A stretch of 64,000 nt of DNA. It comes from Leptolyngbyaceae cyanobacterium RM1_1_2 (GTDB taxonomy: Bacteria > Cyanobacteriota > Cyanobacteriia > Phormidesmidales > Phormidesmidaceae). The position numbers were made by a program, and so were the translations under genes. The stretch covers positions 1 to 64,000 of the forward strand of contig JAAUQI010000012.1 of NCBI GenBank assembly GCA_012032345.1. Reading direction: 5' to 3'. The notes below the pieces were generated by a model that made no database searches, was not told the origin of the DNA, and saw nothing but the letters and a program-made list of their open reading frames with translations. Of the stretch, positions 28,041-37,872 are shown one piece after another (position 1 is the first letter of the stretch; every line of letters begins with the position of its first letter).

Positions 28041-29975
28041 ATGAGTATTCTGACCTTTCAATCAGTTCACAAAGATTTTGGCATTAAAGAGATTTTGCAA
28101 GACGCCAGCTTTAGCATTGGCGATCGTGAGAAAGTAGGTCTGATTGGCACCAATGGTTCTGGCAAATCGACGCTGCTAAAAATGATTGCTGGGGTTGAAC
28201 CAATCGATAGCGGCGATCGCTGGGTCAATCCGGGATCTAAAGTTGTCTATCTGCCCCAGCAGCCCAGCTTAGATGATGACAAAACCGTTCTAGAACAGGT
28301 TTTTGCTGACAGCAGCGAGCAGATGTCACTGGTGCGCGAATACGAAGATCTATCGCACCGTTTAGGGCAGGCTCAGGGCAATGAGCTAGATCGGCTAATG
28401 AACCAGATGGCGGGGCTGAATGAGGCAATGGAGACTACCAATGCCTGGGATCTTGAAACCAACGCCAAAATCATTCTCACCCAGCTTGGCATCGAAGACT
28501 TTGAGGCCAAAATTGCTACGCTCTCCGGCGGCTACCGCAAGCGCATTGCCCTAGCTACTGCGCTTTTGTCTGCCCCTGACTTGCTGCTGATGGACGAGCC
28601 AACTAACCACCTCGACGCTGAATCTGTAGAGTGGCTGCAAACCTATCTGCAAGGCCATCGGGGATCAATTTTGCTGGTGACCCACGATCGCTACTTTCTA
28701 GATCAGGTGACCAACCGCATTCTCGAAATTGATCGCGGCGATCTCTACACCTATGACGGCAACTATGTTTATTACCTGGAGAAAAAAGCCGAGGCTGACT
28801 CTGTAGAAGTTAGCCGCCAGCGCAAACATACTGGAGTCTTGCGGCGCGAACTGGAGTGGCTCAAGCGCGGCCCCAAAGCCCGCAGCACCAAGCAAAAGGC
28901 CCGAATCGATCGCATTCAAGACATGCGCGATACCGAGTTTAAGCAAACCCAGGGCAAGGTTGAAATGGCTACTGCGGGTCGCCGCATTGGCAAAAAGGTA
29001 ATTGAGCTAGCAGGGGTGTCTAAAGCCTACGGCGATCGCACCTTGATCTCAGACTTCACCTATGAGTTTTCGCCCAGGGATCGCGTAGGCATTATTGGCG
29101 CGAACGGAGCTGGCAAATCGACGCTGATGAACCTGATTACAGGGCGCACCGAACCTGACTCTGGCACCGTTGAAATTGGCGGCACCATTCACATCGGCTA
29201 TTTTGACCAGCACTCAGAACATCTGCTCGACGCCCTCAACCAAGAGCAGCGCGTCATTGACTATATCAAAGACATTGCCGCCTATGTGACAACAGCTGAT
29301 GGCTCTCTCATCAGCGCCTCGCAAATGCTAGAGCGCTTTTTATTCAACCCCAACCAGCAATACGCTCCCATTCACAAGCTTTCCGGGGGCGAAAAGCGGC
29401 GGCTGTTCTTGCTGCAGGTGCTGATGGCTGCGCCTAATGTTCTAATTCTCGACGAGCCAACCAACGACCTTGATGTGCAAACACTCTCTATTCTGGAAGA
29501 CTATCTGGAAAATTTTAACGGCTGCGTCATCACGGTTTCCCACGATCGCTACTTTTTGGATCGCACGGTGAATAGGCTATTTGCCTTTGAGGGCGATGGC
29601 GTCATCCGTCAGTATCCCGGCAACTACTCTGTATATTTAGACTTCAAAAAGCGTCAGGCCGATGATAATGCGATCGCGCCGAGCGTCTCGGCCCCGGCTC
29701 AAAACGCTGCCGCTTCACTCTCCGCTCCTCCCGCCTCTGCCCGTTCTCGTAAGCTCTCTTATAAAGAAAAGCGTGAGCTAGAGCAGCTTGAAACCCAAAT
29801 TCCTAAACTTGAGGCCGAAAAAGCTGACTTAGAAAAGTCTCTCTATCAAAATCAAAAGTCTGCCAGCGGCTACAGCCAGCTTCAGGACATGACCGCACGA
29901 CTGGCTGAACTCAACAGCAAAATCGATCACGCTACCGAGCGCTGGCTAGAACTATCTGAAGTAGAGTCATCATGA
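28041..29975 (+). CDS. uup: ABC-F ATPase, Uup-like
   Basis: 644 residues without membrane segments. It has two ATP-binding cassettes: the first with GTNGSGKST and LSGGYRKRI and Walker B LLLMDEPTNHLD, the second with GANGAGKST, LSGGEKRRL and VLILDEPTNDLD. The P-site interdomain linker is basic (RQRKHTGVLRRELEWLKRGPKARS, core RGPKARSTKQKA). A C-terminal coiled coil of about 70 residues (KRELEQLETQIPKLEAEKADL) fits the Uup subgroup, which acts on ribosomes or branched DNA. The gene is monocistronic, about 200 bases after rbp. Confidence 0.88.
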   Translation: MSILTFQSVHKDFGIKEILQDASFSIGDREKVGLIGTNGSGKSTLLKMIAGVEPIDSGDRWVNPGSKVVYLPQQPSLDDDKTVLEQVFADSSEQMSLVREYEDLSHRLGQAQGNELDRLMNQMAGLNEAMETTNAWDLETNAKIILTQLGIEDFEAKIATLSGGYRKRIALATALLSAPDLLLMDEPTNHLDAESVEWLQTYLQGHRGSILLVTHDRYFLDQVTNRILEIDRGDLYTYDGNYVYYLEKKAEADSVEVSRQRKHTGVLRRELEWLKRGPKARSTKQKARIDRIQDMRDTEFKQTQGKVEMATAGRRIGKKVIELAGVSKAYGDRTLISDFTYEFSPRDRVGIIGANGAGKSTLMNLITGRTEPDSGTVEIGGTIHIGYFDQHSEHLLDALNQEQRVIDYIKDIAAYVTTADGSLISASQMLERFLFNPNQQYAPIHKLSGGEKRRLFLLQVLMAAPNVLILDEPTNDLDVQTLSILEDYLENFNGCVITVSHDRYFLDRTVNRLFAFEGDGVIRQYPGNYSVYLDFKKRQADDNAIAPSVSAPAQNAAASLSAPPASARSRKLSYKEKRELEQLETQIPKLEAEKADLEKSLYQNQKSASGYSQLQDMTARLAELNSKIDHATERWLELSEVESS

Positions 29976-30014
29976 CGGGAAGATGAAAGACTCAAAATGT
30001 ATCGAGCGATCGCG

Positions 30015-30071
30015 CCTCCTCGTTCCCCACCCTCCAGCTGAGAACGCTCCCGGAGGCTGGGTACCAGGAGG
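30015..30071. repeat. Interspersed palindromic repeat
   Basis: The outer arms CCTCCTCGTTCCC and GGGTACCAGGAGG pair imperfectly, with an inner CTCC/GGAG pair around a loop. The design matches the intergenic CCTCCTCGTTCCC-type repeats seen in many cyanobacterial genomes. It sits 40 bases after the uup stop codon. The surrounding stretch 30072-30345 contains no supported gene. Confidence 0.65.
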
Positions 30072-30359
30072 TGGGATGGCTGAAGCCTTTATCTGCTAAA
30101 GTCTACAAGCCTTGACGCGAGAGAAAAGACCTCAACCAACTTGTCGAGATGATCTGCCGCCGCTTGCCGTAGTCGTTAGATAGAGTCAAAGATGACATTT
30201 CCTAAATTAGTTGAACTAGAAGCTCTCAGGCTCTACCGGGTCGAGTATGCTACCTGAAGATAAAGATTTTTGAAACCCTTGCTTGACAGGAATTTTGTGG
30301 CTTTACCAAGCTTTCTACAACTAGCAGAGCCACCTTCTTCGCCATTCAACTGATTGCCA

Positions 30360-30553
30360 TTACTGATCTAGTGCTTTGGCTGCTGCCACTAACTTATCCA
30401 GTGTGGCATCTAGGTCATCCGGGTGCACGTTCTTGGCTGAGATGGTTTTGCCGTTAAATGCAACTACAAACTTGAGGGCTTACCCGGTAATCGCTCCTGC
30501 ACTGCCTGAGCCAGCTTATGGATGTTCTCAACTGTCACCTCAGCCGTCAGATA
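30360..30553 (-). pseudogene. Decayed small gene with a one-base frameshift at 30476-30478
   Basis: On the minus strand a frame reading LTAEVTVENIHKLAQAVQ and then ERLPGKP breaks at CCC. One base further on, a second frame continues LKFVVAFNGKTISAKNV and HPDDLDATLDKLVAAAKALDQ and stops at 30360. With one extra C the two join smoothly. No start codon or ribosome site is left at the 5' end, where stops occur, so this looks like a partly decayed gene. Immediately downstream on the same strand an ATG (30345) opens MAKKVALLVVES, then degenerates; this resembles the opening of cyanobacterial caspase-like proteins, a weak hint only. Confidence 0.55.
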
Positions 30554-30721
30554 CCCAAGAGCCAGTCAGCTTCCATGCCATCCTCTGGAGCAAGAGACAT
30601 GCCTAGTAACAAATTATTGCGATTTTAAACGTTACGTTCCAGTCTTTAAAATCTGCTGCTTGCTTAGAGTTGATATTTGTAGCATGGAGATGAAGAAACC
30701 AGAAAAGCCGGAGGACGCTCA

Positions 30722-30910
30722 GTGGACAAGTCACTTTTGCCCCTTTTGATCTTGAGCGCTGTTCTCATTGCAATGCTATCACCTTTTGCCGTGATGACCG
30801 TCACCAGCAGCATCCTGTTAGCTTACGCTTTTGCCTGGGGATCGTGGAATCTGATGCAGCAGTTGGAGGACAACAGTCCTCAGGAAGTCTCAGTTAAAGT
30901 GCGTGATTAA
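30722..30910 (+). CDS. Small one- or two-segment membrane protein
   Basis: 62 residues starting at GTG, with GGAGG 7 bases upstream. Residues 4-21 and 24-45 are hydrophobic, and an acidic/polar tail (EDNSPQEVSVKVRD) follows. It would lie in the membrane as a hairpin or a single span. No family is recognised. The strong ribosome site and clean composition support a real gene; a plus-strand frame that overlaps its 5' end is a shadow of the decayed gene next door. Confidence 0.55.
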   Translation: MDKSLLPLLILSAVLIAMLSPFAVMTVTSSILLAYAFAWGSWNLMQQLEDNSPQEVSVKVRD

Positions 30911-31049
30911 AGAGCTGAGATATTTTTTCATGATCTCAATCTTCCACGATTTCCTTGAAATTCGATTTCTCAATCTAGATAGCCCTTCGTGGCTTTGCCT
31001 AAATCAGGCTTATCTTCCATCAATATAATCTGTATAGCCGCTGAATGAC

Positions 31050-31730
31050 CTAATCTGGTAGTTGATCCGGATCAATGCCCTGAGATCTGAGGAATTCAGC
31101 TAAGCGATCGGCTCGTTGTTCTGCCTGCTCATCCCCTGTCAGTAAAATAGCGCCTTCGGCATCTCGCCAGCGCAGCCAGGTGTCTTGCCGTCCTTCAAAC
31201 TCGCCTTCCCAAGGGGGCAGACCCAAGCTCACCTGCTCTAGCCAGGGTTCTGCCATTTCGCTGTAGTGTATCCCCCGCAGTTCAAACAGGCGTAGAGGCG
31301 TATCGCTGAGCTGCAAACTGGGTTCATAAACTACGTAGTAGCTTACCCGCATGTGCTCATAGGTGGCGAACTTGTTAGTCAACTCGTTGCCGACCTTGTT
31401 GGAGACGAGTTCGATTGCGATTTCTGGCGGCTTACCGAAGTTCCACACCAGGTAGCAGCGGTTTTGCTTTTCCCACCAGTCTTGGGGTACCTGTACGTTG
31501 AAGCTGACGAACACATCCGGCACAATTGGCGGCTGGCTGAGGGTGTGATAGATGCCATCGTTGGCTTCAGCTAAGAAGACCTTTTCCTCTAACGCGCTGT
31601 AGAGAGAACTGCCTAAAAGCCGTTGTTGTTTAGCAGAGGCAAAGTTATCCACTGGAGTGTCGTCCTCTGTGATCAGCTGGCTGGCGTCTGGGAATGCGAC
31701 CTCTGCGGTGATGGCAAGCTGGTCAACCAT
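31050..31730 (-). CDS. Uma2-family (DUF820) putative endonuclease
   Basis: 226 residues from the ATG complementary to 31728-31730 (MVDQLAITAE), with CGGAG 8 bases upstream; a TTG two codons earlier is less likely. The Uma2 core is PPIVPDVFVSFNV, EIAIELVSNKVGNE and YVVYEPSLQL, fitting a PD-(D/E)xK fold. The C-terminus LRSQGIDPDQLPD is typical of the long Uma2 form. Role unproven; the family is expanded in cyanobacteria. It is upstream of, and on the same strand as, no partner gene; coaE precedes it on the minus strand. Confidence 0.86.
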   Translation of the reverse strand: MVDQLAITAEVAFPDASQLITEDDTPVDNFASAKQQRLLGSSLYSALEEKVFLAEANDGIYHTLSQPPIVPDVFVSFNVQVPQDWWEKQNRCYLVWNFGKPPEIAIELVSNKVGNELTNKFATYEHMRVSYYVVYEPSLQLSDTPLRLFELRGIHYSEMAEPWLEQVSLGLPPWEGEFEGRQDTWLRWRDAEGAILLTGDEQAEQRADRLAEFLRSQGIDPDQLPD

Positions 31731-31810
31731 AGACAACTCCGTTTAAGCCAGGGATAGTTCTATTGTACGCAGCTTAGAACCCACACTCAGCTTTTAGCGA
31801 TCGCGTGTCC

Positions 31811-32431
31811 CTACTGAGTGATTTGGCTGTTTATATAGGGCACAACAGCGATCGCGGCATCGACCTGTGCCTGCAGCGAGGACAGATCGCCGTCGTTGTT
31901 GAGCACGCTGTCGGCCCGGGCGACTTTTTCAACTAGGGGCATTTGGCTGGCAATTCGAGCCTGAGCCTGCTGAAGTGAGAGGCGATCGCGCTGCATCAGG
32001 CGTTTGAGCTGGGTGGCAGCAGAGCAGGTGACGACCCAGATTTCACTGACTTGGTTGGTGAGGTTGGCTTCAAACAAAAGCGGAATCGCCTGAACAACGG
32101 TTTGCTCAGCCGGAATCTGCTGCACTGCCTGAGCAAAGCGATCGCGCACGTAGGGATGAATCTGCGCTTCTAACCAGGCTTTTTCAACAGCATTGTTAAA
32201 GACAATTTCACCCAGTCTGGCACGATGCAGTTGACCCTCCAGCAGCAAGATATCAGGGCCGTAACGCTGAGTAATGGCCCTGAGAATTGGCGATCCAGGC
32301 TGAACTGCCGCTCTAGCATAGAGGTCAGCATCGAGAATAGGAATTTGATAGCGCTCGGCCAGGTAGCGGCAAACGGTGCTTTTGCCTGTGGCAATGCCGC
32401 CTGTCAATCCAATAACAGATCTAGAAATCAT
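31811..32431 (-). CDS. coaE: Dephospho-CoA kinase
   Basis: 206 residues, the normal length, catalysing the last step of coenzyme A synthesis. The P-loop GLTGGIATGKST is at residues 8-19, followed by DADLYAR, QAIPLLFEAN and the C-terminal ARADSVLNNDGDLSSL landmarks, all conserved in CoaE. It is cytosolic. The gene lies between a Uma2 gene and, divergently, an SRPBCC-domain gene whose open frame overlaps its 5' end on the other strand. Confidence 0.94.
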   Translation of the reverse strand: MISRSVIGLTGGIATGKSTVCRYLAERYQIPILDADLYARAAVQPGSPILRAITQRYGPDILLLEGQLHRARLGEIVFNNAVEKAWLEAQIHPYVRDRFAQAVQQIPAEQTVVQAIPLLFEANLTNQVSEIWVVTCSAATQLKRLMQRDRLSLQQAQARIASQMPLVEKVARADSVLNNDGDLSSLQAQVDAAIAVVPYINSQITQ

Positions 32432-32516
32432 GAGGAGCGGGGGGCAATCCGCCCATAGGATGGGCCAAAATTATCACCCAATCGTGATAATTGAGAAAGA
32501 TTCATGGTTAATTTCC

Positions 32517-32966
32517 ATGCAGCAGTTTGAATATTCCAGTCTAATTCATGCGCCTGTGGTGGTCGTGTGGCGATTTCATGAAAGACCTGATGTTTTAGAC
32601 ATTTTGACACCGCCCTGGCAGCCCGTGCAGGTGGTACGACGGCAGGGCGGCTTAGCGATTGGCGCACTCAGCGAATTCCGCCTGTTTTTGGGGCCAATTT
32701 CAACTCGCTGGCTGGTAAGGCACGTAGAGTGCGAAGAGTTCCGCCTGTTTACCGATGTTCAAGAACAGGGGCCGTTTGCTAGCTGGCGACACCGTCACTG
32801 CTTCAAGCCCCAAGGGGACAAGACCCGTCTGACAGACTCGATCGAATACCGTTTAGCGCTAGACACGCTGACGACTCCGCTGCTAGGCTGGCTAATCAGG
32901 CAGCAGCTAGAGTCTCTGTTTCGCTATCGCCACGAAGTGACGCAGAAGGAATGTCGCCAGTGGTAG
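32517..32966 (+). CDS. SRPBCC-family (START-like) protein
   Basis: 149 residues from the ATG at 32517 (MQQFEYSSLIHAPVVVVWRFH). The frame is open further upstream, but that part overlaps coaE and is not family-like. The opening strand and helix (hAPhxxVWxFHERPDVLDILTPPW), then GPISTRWLVRH, and the final helix LLGWLIRQQLESLFRYRH, core RQQLESLFRYRH, fit the polyketide-cyclase/START fold found in many cyanobacterial proteins. It would bind a hydrophobic ligand. Function unknown. Confidence 0.75.
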   Translation: MQQFEYSSLIHAPVVVVWRFHERPDVLDILTPPWQPVQVVRRQGGLAIGALSEFRLFLGPISTRWLVRHVECEEFRLFTDVQEQGPFASWRHRHCFKPQGDKTRLTDSIEYRLALDTLTTPLLGWLIRQQLESLFRYRHEVTQKECRQW

Positions 32967-33009
32967 AAAGGCAGGGATAACATCAAGGCCCGAACTGACT
33001 GTAGCAGCG

Positions 33010-36000
33010 CTAAGGCTGAGGGACAGTGATTCTTGAGTCTTTAGAAACCTCTGACAGTTCGCCTTCTGAGTCGTCATCATCGTCGTTGCTCAGGTAGCGA
33101 TCGCTGAGCTGTTTAATCACGATATAGAGAATCGGCACCACAAACAGGCTCAAGAACGTGGCTACAAACATGCCGCCAAAGACCGCATTACCCAAGGATC
33201 GCCGACTGGCTGCCCCCGCTCCCGAAGCGATCGCCAGCGGAAAGATACTGCTGAGGGTCGAGATTGCCGTCATCAAAATGGGCCGCATCCGCTGCTTGCC
33301 CGCCTCAAAAGCTGCTTTCACAATCGGAAAGCCCTGATCGCGCAGCTGGTTAGCCAACTCCACAATCAAGATAGAGTTTTTACTGGCCAGTCCTATCAGC
33401 ATCACCAGACCAATCTGACAGTACACATCATTAGCGTAGCCCCTCACCCACTGGGCTGCTAGGGCACCCAGCACCGCCAGCGGCACCGCAAACAAAATGA
33501 TTACCGGGTCAATATAGCTCTCGTACTGCGCCGCCAGCACCAAAAAGACAAAGACCAAACCCAGGCCAAAGATAATCGGAGCCTGGTTGCCTGACTGAAT
33601 CTCCTCTAGCGAAACGCCTGACCACTCGTACCCAACACTGGGAGGAAGCGTCTGGGCTGCCGCCTGCTCCATTGCCTGAATTGCCGCCCCAGAGCTTTGC
33701 CCCTGGGCAGCTCCGCCGTTAATTGCGATCGCCGATAGAGGTTATAGTGATTGATGGTCTGGGCCCCAGTGGTTTCAGTCAGCGTGATCAAATTGCTCAT
33801 TGGGATCATCTGATCCTGCTGCGATCGCACATAGAGCTTAGAAATATCGTCTGGATTAGAGCGAAACTGCTCATCGGCCTGCACATAGACCCGGTAGGTG
33901 CGCTGCCCCTGAATAAAGTCGTTGACATACTGTGAACCCAGGTAGGTTTGCAGCGTGGCAAAAATATCGTCCACGTTTACCTGCAAAGACTTAGCCCGGT
34001 TGCGGTTGACCTCAATTAGCAACTGCGGCGTATTGGCAGCATAGGTGCTAAAGGCTTGCTGAATCGCAGGCTGCTGATTAGCCGACCCCAAAAGCTGCCC
34101 CATCGTCTCCACAAACTGCGTAATGCTCAAGTTGCCCTGGCGATCCTGTAGCTGAAACTCAAAGCCGCCAAAGTTACCCAGTCCCTGAATTGGCGGCGGG
34201 TTGACCGGAAACACTCGGGCCTCTGTGATCGCGCCAAACTTACCGTAAAGCTGACCAATCAGCGCTTGAACCGGAATATCCCGCTCTTGCCAGGGGTTGA
34301 GCGTAGTGAAAATCACGCCGTTATTAGCCGTGTTGCCGCTGAAGCTAAACCCACCCACGGCAAAAGTAGCTCTCACCCCGTCTTGGGATAGCAGCTCCTG
34401 CTCTACCTGGCTCATAACGTCGCTGGTGTAGTTCAGCGAAACTCCCTCTGGGCCTTGAATAAGGGTAATAAAGTAGCCCTGATCCTCCTCCGGTAAAAAG
34501 GCAGAGGGTACGATGCGGTAGAGCCAAGCCGTCATCACCAGCAAGAAAACAAAAGCAGCTAGCACCAGAGGCTTGACCCCATTGAGCGCATCCAGGGTGG
34601 CACTGTAGCGATCGCGCAGCCAGTCTAACCAGTTGTTGAAAGCCCTGAAGCCTCGACCGATCCAGCCTGTAGGTTCAGGCCGCGATCGCAGCAGCAGCCC
34701 GGCTAGCGTGGGCGTCAGCGTTAGGGCATTGAACGTAGAGATCACAATCGCAAAGGCGATCGTCAGCGCAAACTGGCGATAGAGCGCCCCCGTAGTGCCC
34801 GGGAAAAAAGCCACTGGCACAAACACCGCCATCAGCACAAGCGAGGTCGCCACCACCGCCCCGGAAAGCTCCTGCATGGCGACAATAGCGGCTCGAACCG
34901 GCTTCATGCCGTCGTCTTGAATCTTGCGGGCGATATCTTCCACCACCACAATGGCGTCATCCACAACCATCCCGGTCGCCAGCGTCAGACCAAACAGTGT
35001 CAGGCTGTTAATCGAAAAGCCAAAGATTTTGATAATGGCAAAAGTACCAATCAGCGACACTGGAATCGTGATCGCCGGAATCACCGTCGTGCGCCAGTCT
35101 TGTAGAAAGATATAGATAACTAAAATCACCAGCCCGACCGCCTGAACCAGGGTCCAGATGACGCTAGAGAGCGACTGCTCTACAAACTCGGTCGTATCAA
35201 AGCCAATGCCGTACTCCATGCCGGGAGGAAACGCCTCGGCCAGATTTGCCATCTCGGCCTTGACGCCTCTAGCCACGTCGAGCGCATTGCTGCCCGGCAG
35301 CTGGAAAATCCCCAGGCCCACTGCTTCCTTGCCGCGAAAGCGTAGAAACGAGCTGTAGTTTTCAGCCCCAAGTTCGGCATAGCCCACATCTTTGAGCTTA
35401 GTCAGCCCTCCGCTCTCGCTGGTGCGCAGCACCAGTTCTTCAAACTCAGAAACATCCTCTAATCGACTAATCGCTCTGAGGTCAATCTGAAACTGCTGGT
35501 CGTCAGGTAAAGGCGGCTGACCAATCTGTCCAGCCCCGACCTGAATATTTTGCTCACGTAGAGCATTGACTACATCCTGAGCTGCTAGAGCGCGGCTGGC
35601 CAGCTTTTGCGGATCAAGCCAGATCCGCATGGCATAGGTACGTTCACCAAAAATAACAACATTACCCACGCCAGAAATGCGCCGTAGCGCATCGACGATG
35701 TAGAGATCGGCGTAGTTACTGAGAAAAATATTGTCGTATTCTTCGTTCTCGGTGTAGAGACTCATTGCCAGCAAAATGTTGCTGGTTTCTTTGGTGACTG
35801 AGACTCCTGTTTGTCTCACAGGTTCGGGAAGCTGTGGCTCAGCCAGTGAAACCCGGTTCTGAACATCAACCGCCGCAATGTCTTTGTCTCGGGAAGAGTC
35901 AAACGTGACGGTGATAGAGCTAACCCCGTTGTTGCTGCTCGACGAAGACATATAGCGCATGCCTTCAACCCCGTTGATTTCGCGCTCTATTAGCGTGGTG

Positions 36001-36185
36001 ACGCCTTTCTCAACCGTGACCGCATCAGCCCCGATATAGTTAGCCTGAACACTAATCTGAGTGGGGCTGATGTCAGGATACTGAGCGATCGGCAGCGTGG
36101 GGATGCTGATCGCTCCCACCAAGAGCAGTACCAAAGCACAAACTGTAGCAAAGACAGGACGCTTGATAAAATATTCGACAAACAT
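33010..36185 (-). pseudogene. RND efflux pump permease (AcrB/MexB-like) with a one-base frameshift
   Basis: Restored length is 1058 residues, right for an AcrB-type trimeric proton-driven exporter. The first frame runs from 36185 to the break near 33733 and includes FVEYFIKRPVFATV, QYPDISP, GMVVDDAIVVVEDI (the proton-relay Asp pair) and most of the porter domain. After it the other frame continues AINGGAAQGQSSGAA to the end, with GLASKNSILIVELANQ and an acidic tail. The break falls directly 5' of a HIP1 octamer: CTC TAT CG then GCGATCGC. One extra base there, of any kind, restores Arg and the frame. Without it the pump would be inactive. Confidence 0.88.
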
Positions 36186-36255
36186 AGTCGTTGCGGGTGA
36201 GGACTACACAAACCAGAGCGCGAGGTCTAAGGAAACTGAGATTTGGGATTAGGCG

Positions 36256-37698
36256 TTAGGGAGACTGAGGGGCTTGCTGATCGGCGCTCTCCTCGGTCTC
36301 TTCGGTCTGGGGCATGATGGGTACGCCGTCTTGGAGGTTGATCACCCCTGAGACTATGATGGTTTCTCCAGGCTCTAAGCCGCTGATAACCTGGTAGCTG
36401 TTGTCTTGAATGCTGCCTAGCTCTACAGGGCGCAAGCGGGCGACTTGCTGGGGTGCCTGTTCATCTCCACCCGGAGATTGGGGAGACTGCTGCCCCTGCC
36501 CTGCCCCTGGTTTAGAGCCTGACTGCTCTTCTGCCTCGGCTTCGGCAATGGTATAGACAAAGGTTTGCCCGCCCAGCCGGGAGATAGCGCTAGTCGGTAC
36601 CAAAACGCCGGGGCGCTGTTCCCAGGTAACTCGAGCATTGACGCGCTGGTCATCCTGCAGACGTCCAGATGTGTTTTCAAAGCGAGCCTTGGCTAAAACT
36701 GTTTGAGAGTCTGAGTCGGCCTGCGGCGAGATAAAGCTGATACTGCCCGTGGCAATTGAGGTTTGATCGTCACTGCCAAGTAACTCTACAGGTAAACCCA
36801 ATGTTAGACGCTCCGCCTGATCGATGGGAATTGCCAGATCCAGCTCCAGGGTGTCGTTTTGGACGATAGTCGTCATCACTGAACCTGGCTCTACATAGTC
36901 CCCTAGCTTCGCCGGAATGTCTGCCACAATTCCAGCTATGGGAGCTGTTACAGTGCGATCCTGCAGGTCTTCGCGCACAGCGGCAGCGTCGGCCTGAGCT
37001 TGCTCAAAGGCGGCATTAGCCTGCTCAAGACTAGCACGGGCGGCGGCAATTTCTTGCTCTGCTGAACGTAAACCAGCGCGGGCGGCTTCGCGATCGCGGC
37101 TGGCAATATCCAGCTCTTGATCTGACTGTGCCCCTCGATCTACCAAATAGGCTGTGCGGCGATATTCTTCTTCCTGCAGGTTAACTTCAGCCTCAACTTC
37201 AGCGCGGCGGGCCAGCAGCGAGTTGAGCTGAGAACGGCTGCTTTCACGGGCGGCCCGGACGGCGTTGGCGTTGGCTACAGCGGCGCTGAGTTCGGCCTGG
37301 GTACGGTCGGGGCTAAGCTCCAATATGGGCGCACCTGCTGCCACGCGATCGCCAGAAGACACATAAATCTGCGTAATCCGGCCTGATGCCTCTGGCTGTA
37401 GCGCTACCCCTGCCTGAGCGTCTAAAGAGCCAATAAACTCTGAGCTGTCGCGCAGCGTCCCCTGCTGCACGGCCTCTAGCGTCACAGGAACACCCTGAGG
37501 TATTTGGGCACCTGGGGGTGGCCCCTTGGGTGCAAGCACCCGCCAGAGCAAAAAGCCGCCGCCTAGAATAACGAGCGCTCCAGCGAGTCCCCAAAGCGCC
37601 CTTTGTTGCCATTGGCCGTTTTTGGCGGAGGTAGATCCCGCCTTTGAAGTTTCTAGAGAGGTTGCTAAAGAAGAGGGTTGGGGCGTAGGAGATGACAT
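36256..37698 (-). CDS. RND efflux membrane fusion protein (AcrA/MexA-like)
   Basis: 480 residues. A signal-anchor helix at about 34-53 precedes the biotinyl-lipoyl half (SGRITQIYVSSGDRVAAGAPILEL). A long alpha-helical hairpin rich in Ala, Glu and Arg (about 125-245) and the second lipoyl half (VTAPIAGIVADIPAKLGDYV) follow, then a beta barrel and membrane-proximal domain (VLVPTSAISRL, GLEPGETIIVSGV). A Gly/Ser/Pro/Gln-rich insert sits near 395-420. It links the inner-membrane permease encoded 70 bases downstream to an outer-membrane channel not encoded here. Confidence 0.92.
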   Translation of the reverse strand: MSSPTPQPSSLATSLETSKAGSTSAKNGQWQQRALWGLAGALVILGGGFLLWRVLAPKGPPPGAQIPQGVPVTLEAVQQGTLRDSSEFIGSLDAQAGVALQPEASGRITQIYVSSGDRVAAGAPILELSPDRTQAELSAAVANANAVRAARESSRSQLNSLLARRAEVEAEVNLQEEEYRRTAYLVDRGAQSDQELDIASRDREAARAGLRSAEQEIAAARASLEQANAAFEQAQADAAAVREDLQDRTVTAPIAGIVADIPAKLGDYVEPGSVMTTIVQNDTLELDLAIPIDQAERLTLGLPVELLGSDDQTSIATGSISFISPQADSDSQTVLAKARFENTSGRLQDDQRVNARVTWEQRPGVLVPTSAISRLGGQTFVYTIAEAEAEEQSGSKPGAGQGQQSPQSPGGDEQAPQQVARLRPVELGSIQDNSYQVISGLEPGETIIVSGVINLQDGVPIMPQTEETEESADQQAPQSP

Positions 37699-37872
37699 AA
37701 AAAGCCTGAACTATGAGGACTGCCTGAAATGCTGCCGCTAAAATCAACCAATAGCCATATAGTATGGCACCTTATTAAATCTTACAGAATAGGGTAGCAG
37801 GTATTTTCTTAACGGGTAGTACTCATCAACCTTAACTTTGAACTGTGAGATAGGAGGGGTAAGCTCAAACAG

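Noticed and set aside
30376-30606. 76-residue plus-strand frame
   Set aside because: The opposite strand shows a coherent, family-like protein remnant in the same place, so this frame is its shadow.
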